A DNA stretch of 8,504 nucleotides, taken from contig JALVOR010000362.1 in the NCBI GenBank assembly GCA_027026295.1, positions 1-8,504 on the forward strand, given 5' to 3'. The notes under the pieces are model-generated. The model worked only from the letters and a program-made list of their open reading frames with translations. It was not told where the DNA came from and made no database searches. Of this stretch, positions 6,420 to 8,504 are shown piece after piece. Position numbers and translations under genes: made by a program. Origin of the DNA: Anaerolineales bacterium. Its GTDB lineage: Bacteria > Chloroflexota > Anaerolineae > Anaerolineales > DRMV01. How positions within the stretch are numbered: position 1 is the stretch's first letter; every line of letters starts with the position of its first letter.

Positions 6420-6425
6420 TATAAT
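6420..6425 (+). promoter_or_regulatory. TATAAT box just before the LOG gene, possible leaderless promoter
   Basis: A perfect TATAAT at 6420-6425 ends six bases before the ATG at 6432, so transcription would begin at or next to the start codon. No -35 hexamer or TGn extension is visible. The only ribosome-site-like bases, GAGG at 6416-6419, are 12 bases from the ATG and would be upstream of this transcription start. If the box is fortuitous, that distant GAGG would be the ribosome site instead. Confidence 0.45.
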
Positions 6426-6431
6426 TCGACC

Positions 6432-7019
6432 ATGCCACTCCAAAAGATCTGCGTTTACTGCGGCTCGTCCGACGATGTGCCCGCCGCTTATTTTCAAGCC
6501 GCCAAAGCCATCGGCGCCGCGCTGGCTTCCCGAGGCTGCACCCTGATTTACGGCGGCGGCTCCACCGGCCTGATGGGCGCGGTGGCCGACGCCACCCTCC
6601 AGCACGGGGGACAAGCCATCGGGGTCATTCCCGAACACTTCTACACCCCCAAACTGCGGCACGAAAGCCTTACCCAACTGGAAGTCGTGCCCGACATGCA
6701 CACCCGCAAAGCCCGCATGGCGGAACTTGCCGATGCCTTCATCGCCCTGCCGGGCGGCTACGGCACCCTGGAAGAATTTTTCGAGATCCTCACCTGGGCG
6801 CAAATTGGTCTGCACACCAAACCCATTGGCCTGTTCAACTTCCAGGGCTACTACGACGGGCTGCTTGCCTTCATCCGCCACGCGCGGCAGGAAGGCTTCA
6901 TTTTCGCCGAACACGAGGCGCTGTTCGTGCACGCCGCAGCAGCCGAGCCGCTGCTGGACGCGCTCCAGGCATACCAACATCCCGGCGGCACCGAGCGATG
7001 GCTGCGCGAAGACGCCTGA
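6432..7019 (+). CDS. LOG-family protein (putative cytokinin riboside 5'-monophosphate phosphoribohydrolase)
   Basis: The 195-residue product has the family signature PGGYGTLEE (107-115), the RKARM segment (92-96) and an N-terminal nucleotide-binding fold with YCGSS (9-13) and YGGGSTGLMG (40-49). Proteins of this family were long annotated as lysine decarboxylases, but studied members remove ribose phosphate from nucleoside 5'-monophosphates, including AMP and cytokinin nucleotides. Length is typical for the family. The frame is open far upstream through korB, but the conserved domain begins at this ATG, so the longer frame is not used. The end overlaps the next gene by 22 bases. It is probably transcribed apart from korAB, given the hairpin between them and the TATAAT box. 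The actual bacterial substrate is not shown by sequence. Confidence 0.9.
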   Translation: MPLQKICVYCGSSDDVPAAYFQAAKAIGAALASRGCTLIYGGGSTGLMGAVADATLQHGGQAIGVIPEHFYTPKLRHESLTQLEVVPDMHTRKARMAELADAFIALPGGYGTLEEFFEILTWAQIGLHTKPIGLFNFQGYYDGLLAFIRHARQEGFIFAEHEALFVHAAAAEPLLDALQAYQHPGGTERWLREDA

Positions 7020-7288
7020 AAAAGTGGTGGGGGTACGCCCGCGGCTTTGTAACCGGCGTTGCCCTTTCGTGGATTGCCGCGCCGGTGATGCTGCGGCGGC
7101 GCGCAGAACTGGAGCACCTCTTCGCCCTCAACATGATTCTCGAAAGCAAAGGGCTGCCCGTTTTGCCTCCCAAAAAGCGCACTTTTCTGCTGCCGCACAT
7201 CGTGCCCCTCATCATGGGCTGGCAGAGCCGCCTGCGTTTGTGGGATGACTCCCTCGACGCCGTTGACCTCAAACACATTGGGCATTAA
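6998..7288 (+). CDS. Small protein of unknown function with a possible membrane segment
   Basis: I do not recognise this 96-residue protein. It begins with a very basic stretch, MAARRRLKKWWGYAR, followed by a mostly non-polar segment (about 17-32) and then RRR at 33-35, which suggests a short membrane-bound or surface-lying helix. A second non-polar stretch, LLPHIVPLIMGW, lies at 64-75, and the acidic end is LWDDSLDAVDLKH. The start lies 22 bases inside the LOG gene in another frame and has no clear ribosome site, so translation by coupling is likely. Codon composition is like the neighbours. A chance frame remains possible because GC-rich DNA carries many, but nothing else explains these 270 bases after the LOG stop. 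Confidence 0.6.
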   Translation: MAARRRLKKWWGYARGFVTGVALSWIAAPVMLRRRAELEHLFALNMILESKGLPVLPPKKRTFLLPHIVPLIMGWQSRLRLWDDSLDAVDLKHIGH

Positions 7289-7561
7289 CCGTTCAGCCTG
7301 CAACAAAGGCCGCAAAAAAGGAAATGGGCCACAGGCGACACAGATAATCACGGATGCACGCGGATTTTGAGGACGCCAAAGGCGCAATGCAAAGAGGCGC
7401 AAAGAACACGCAGACAACGAAGTAACGCTTCACCAATTACCCCTCTCTGTGTTTTCTCCGCCCCCTCTGTACCTTCTGTGTTTTTCTACCTGCGTAATCT
7501 GTGGTTCCTCCCTGACAAGGCCGAACAGTTACGCGTCACTTCCAAACCCCAGAGGAACACC
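7289..7561. repeat. Intergenic repeat-module region before hisS (block 2)
   Basis: No gene is credible between the small protein and hisS. The left part (7326-7440) is an inverted copy of modules seen in block 1: 7326-7368 matches the reverse complement of 2475-2517 at 35 of 43 bases, and 7418-7439 that of 2325-2346 at 19 of 22. The right part (7441-7533) runs in the forward sense with cctctctgtg/ccctctgtac-type phrases and ends in AAGGCCGAACAGTTACG (7517-7533), a 16 of 17 match to 2526-2542. No convincing promoter for hisS stands out. Confidence 0.75.
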
Positions 7562-8504
7562 ATGGCAAACAAAATCATTGCCCCCGTCAAAGGCACCCGC
7601 GATTTCTACCCCGAAAAGATGGCCGTACGCACGTGGCTCTATCGCCAAATGCGCGCCGCATCCGAAGCCTTCGGCTATCAAGAGTACGATGGCCCCTTCT
7701 TAGAGCCGATTGCCCTCTACGCCGCCAAATCGGGCGAGGAACTGGTCAAAGAGCAGGCTTTCGTCTTCCCCGACCGCGGCGGCGACCTGATCACCCTGCG
7801 CCCGGAACTCACCCCTACCCTCGCCCGCATGGTTGCCCAGCGCCAGCAACAACTGACCTATCCCTTGCGCTGGTGGTCATTCGGGCCCTTCTGGCGCTAC
7901 GAGCGCCCACAGAAAGGCCGCGCGCGCGAATTCTTCCAGTGGAACATCGACATGATCGGCGTAGACAGCCCCGAAGCCGACGCCGAACTGGCCGCCGTGG
8001 GTGCCGACTTCTTCCGCCGGGTGGGGTTGACCCCCGATGAGGTGCAAATTCTGGTCAACAACCGCCGCCTGATGGATTCCCGCCTGGACGCCCTCGAAAT
8101 CCCCCCCGGGCAGCGCAAAGCCGTTTTCCGGCTGATTGACCGCCGCGAAAAAATGAGCGCCAGCGCGTGGGAAACCTACGCCGCCGAAATCGGTCTTTCG
8201 GCCGCTCAACTCGGCGGCCTGAAAGACCTGCTAAGCGACACGCGCCTGTGGGAGACTTCCGAAGAACTGGTGCGTTTCTTTGAGGCCGCCCAGGCCCTGG
8301 GAGCAAGGGAATACCTGCGTTATGCCCCCCATATCATTCGCGGGCTGGATTACTACACCGGCACAGTGTTCGAAGCGCGCGACCACAACGGCGAATTCCG
8401 CGCCATCCTGGGCGGCGGGCGCTACGATAACCTGGTGGGCGACGTCGGCGGCAACCCGCTGCCGGGGGTGGGCTTTGCCATGGGCGACATGGTGATTACC
8501 TTGG
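7562..8504 (+). CDS. hisS: Histidine--tRNA ligase, 3' end outside the window
   Basis: The first 314 residues of a class II aminoacyl-tRNA synthetase are present; the frame is open to the window edge. It joins histidine to tRNA-His using ATP in the cytoplasm. Visible landmarks are KGTRDFYPE (10-18), RPELTPTLARM (80-90), motif 2 FGPFWRYERPQKGRAREFFQ (107-126), the histidine-binding block RGLDYYTGTVFEA (260-272), and motif 3 region GGGRYDNLVGD (284-294) with GVGFAMG (302-308). The ATG at 7562 is preceded by AGAGGA (7549-7554), a good ribosome site. A complete enzyme is usually a little over 400 residues, so the anticodon-binding domain is what is missing. The gene is preceded by a repeat region and appears to start its own unit. 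Confidence 0.96.
   Translation, partial: MANKIIAPVKGTRDFYPEKMAVRTWLYRQMRAASEAFGYQEYDGPFLEPIALYAAKSGEELVKEQAFVFPDRGGDLITLRPELTPTLARMVAQRQQQLTYPLRWWSFGPFWRYERPQKGRAREFFQWNIDMIGVDSPEADAELAAVGADFFRRVGLTPDEVQILVNNRRLMDSRLDALEIPPGQRKAVFRLIDRREKMSASAWETYAAEIGLSAAQLGGLKDLLSDTRLWETSEELVRFFEAAQALGAREYLRYAPHIIRGLDYYTGTVFEARDHNGEFRAILGGGRYDNLVGDVGGNPLPGVGFAMGDMVITL

Noticed and set aside
5709..6431. Long upstream extension of the LOG reading frame through korB
   Set aside because: The part before 6432 is Arg/His/Pro-rich out-of-frame korB sequence, and the LOG domain begins at the ATG at 6432.

Overview
The window is about 8.5 kb of gene-dense, GC-rich bacterial DNA, and every gene I can support lies on the + strand. 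The taxonomic guess is an anaerobic or facultative bacterium, perhaps Chloroflexota of the Anaerolineae type. It rests on a fused gamma-alpha 2-oxoacid:ferredoxin oxidoreductase subunit, a lipid-anchored multiheme cytochrome that suits a single-membrane cell, and the intergenic repeat modules described below. This is an inference from gene content and style; no rRNA or other marker is present to prove it.

Layout. (1) At 1-81 there is a short reading frame that looks like the C-terminus of a DDE-type transposase, so an insertion sequence probably ends just upstream of the first intact gene. (2) After an AT-rich promoter and leader region (82-239) comes a two-gene electron-transfer unit: a NapC/NrfH-type membrane tetraheme quinol dehydrogenase (240-794), then a lipoprotein octaheme cytochrome of the hydroxylamine oxidoreductase (HAO) family (817-2181). 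A textbook terminator closes the unit at 2205-2237. This resembles the haoCA arrangement described in epsilonproteobacteria, and a reductive role on nitrite, hydroxylamine or NO is the likeliest reading. (3) The stretch 2238-2581 has no gene and consists largely of repeat modules. (4) A consensus promoter (2582-2610) then drives a GntR/FadR-type regulator (2654-3346). It is followed 43 bp later by korA (3390-5222) and korB (5227-6255), encoding a 2-oxoacid, probably 2-oxoglutarate, :ferredoxin oxidoreductase. A 15-bp perfect hairpin follows korB. (5) A LOG-family phosphoribohydrolase gene (6432-7019), possibly leaderless, overlaps a small gene of unknown function (6998-7288). (6) A second repeat-module region (7289-7561) precedes hisS, which runs off the window end.

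How the parts fit. The cytochrome pair would take electrons from the quinol pool and pass them to an extracytoplasmic nitrogen-oxide substrate. KorAB would produce reduced ferredoxin and an acyl-CoA from a 2-oxoacid, and the adjacent FCD-domain regulator probably senses a small carboxylate and controls it. The LOG and small-protein pair and hisS are housekeeping or unknown neighbours. The most interesting parts are the HAO-like system with its apparent loss of the heme-crosslinking tyrosine, and the two repeat blocks, which share modules in inverted orientation around the regulator-korAB-LOG segment.
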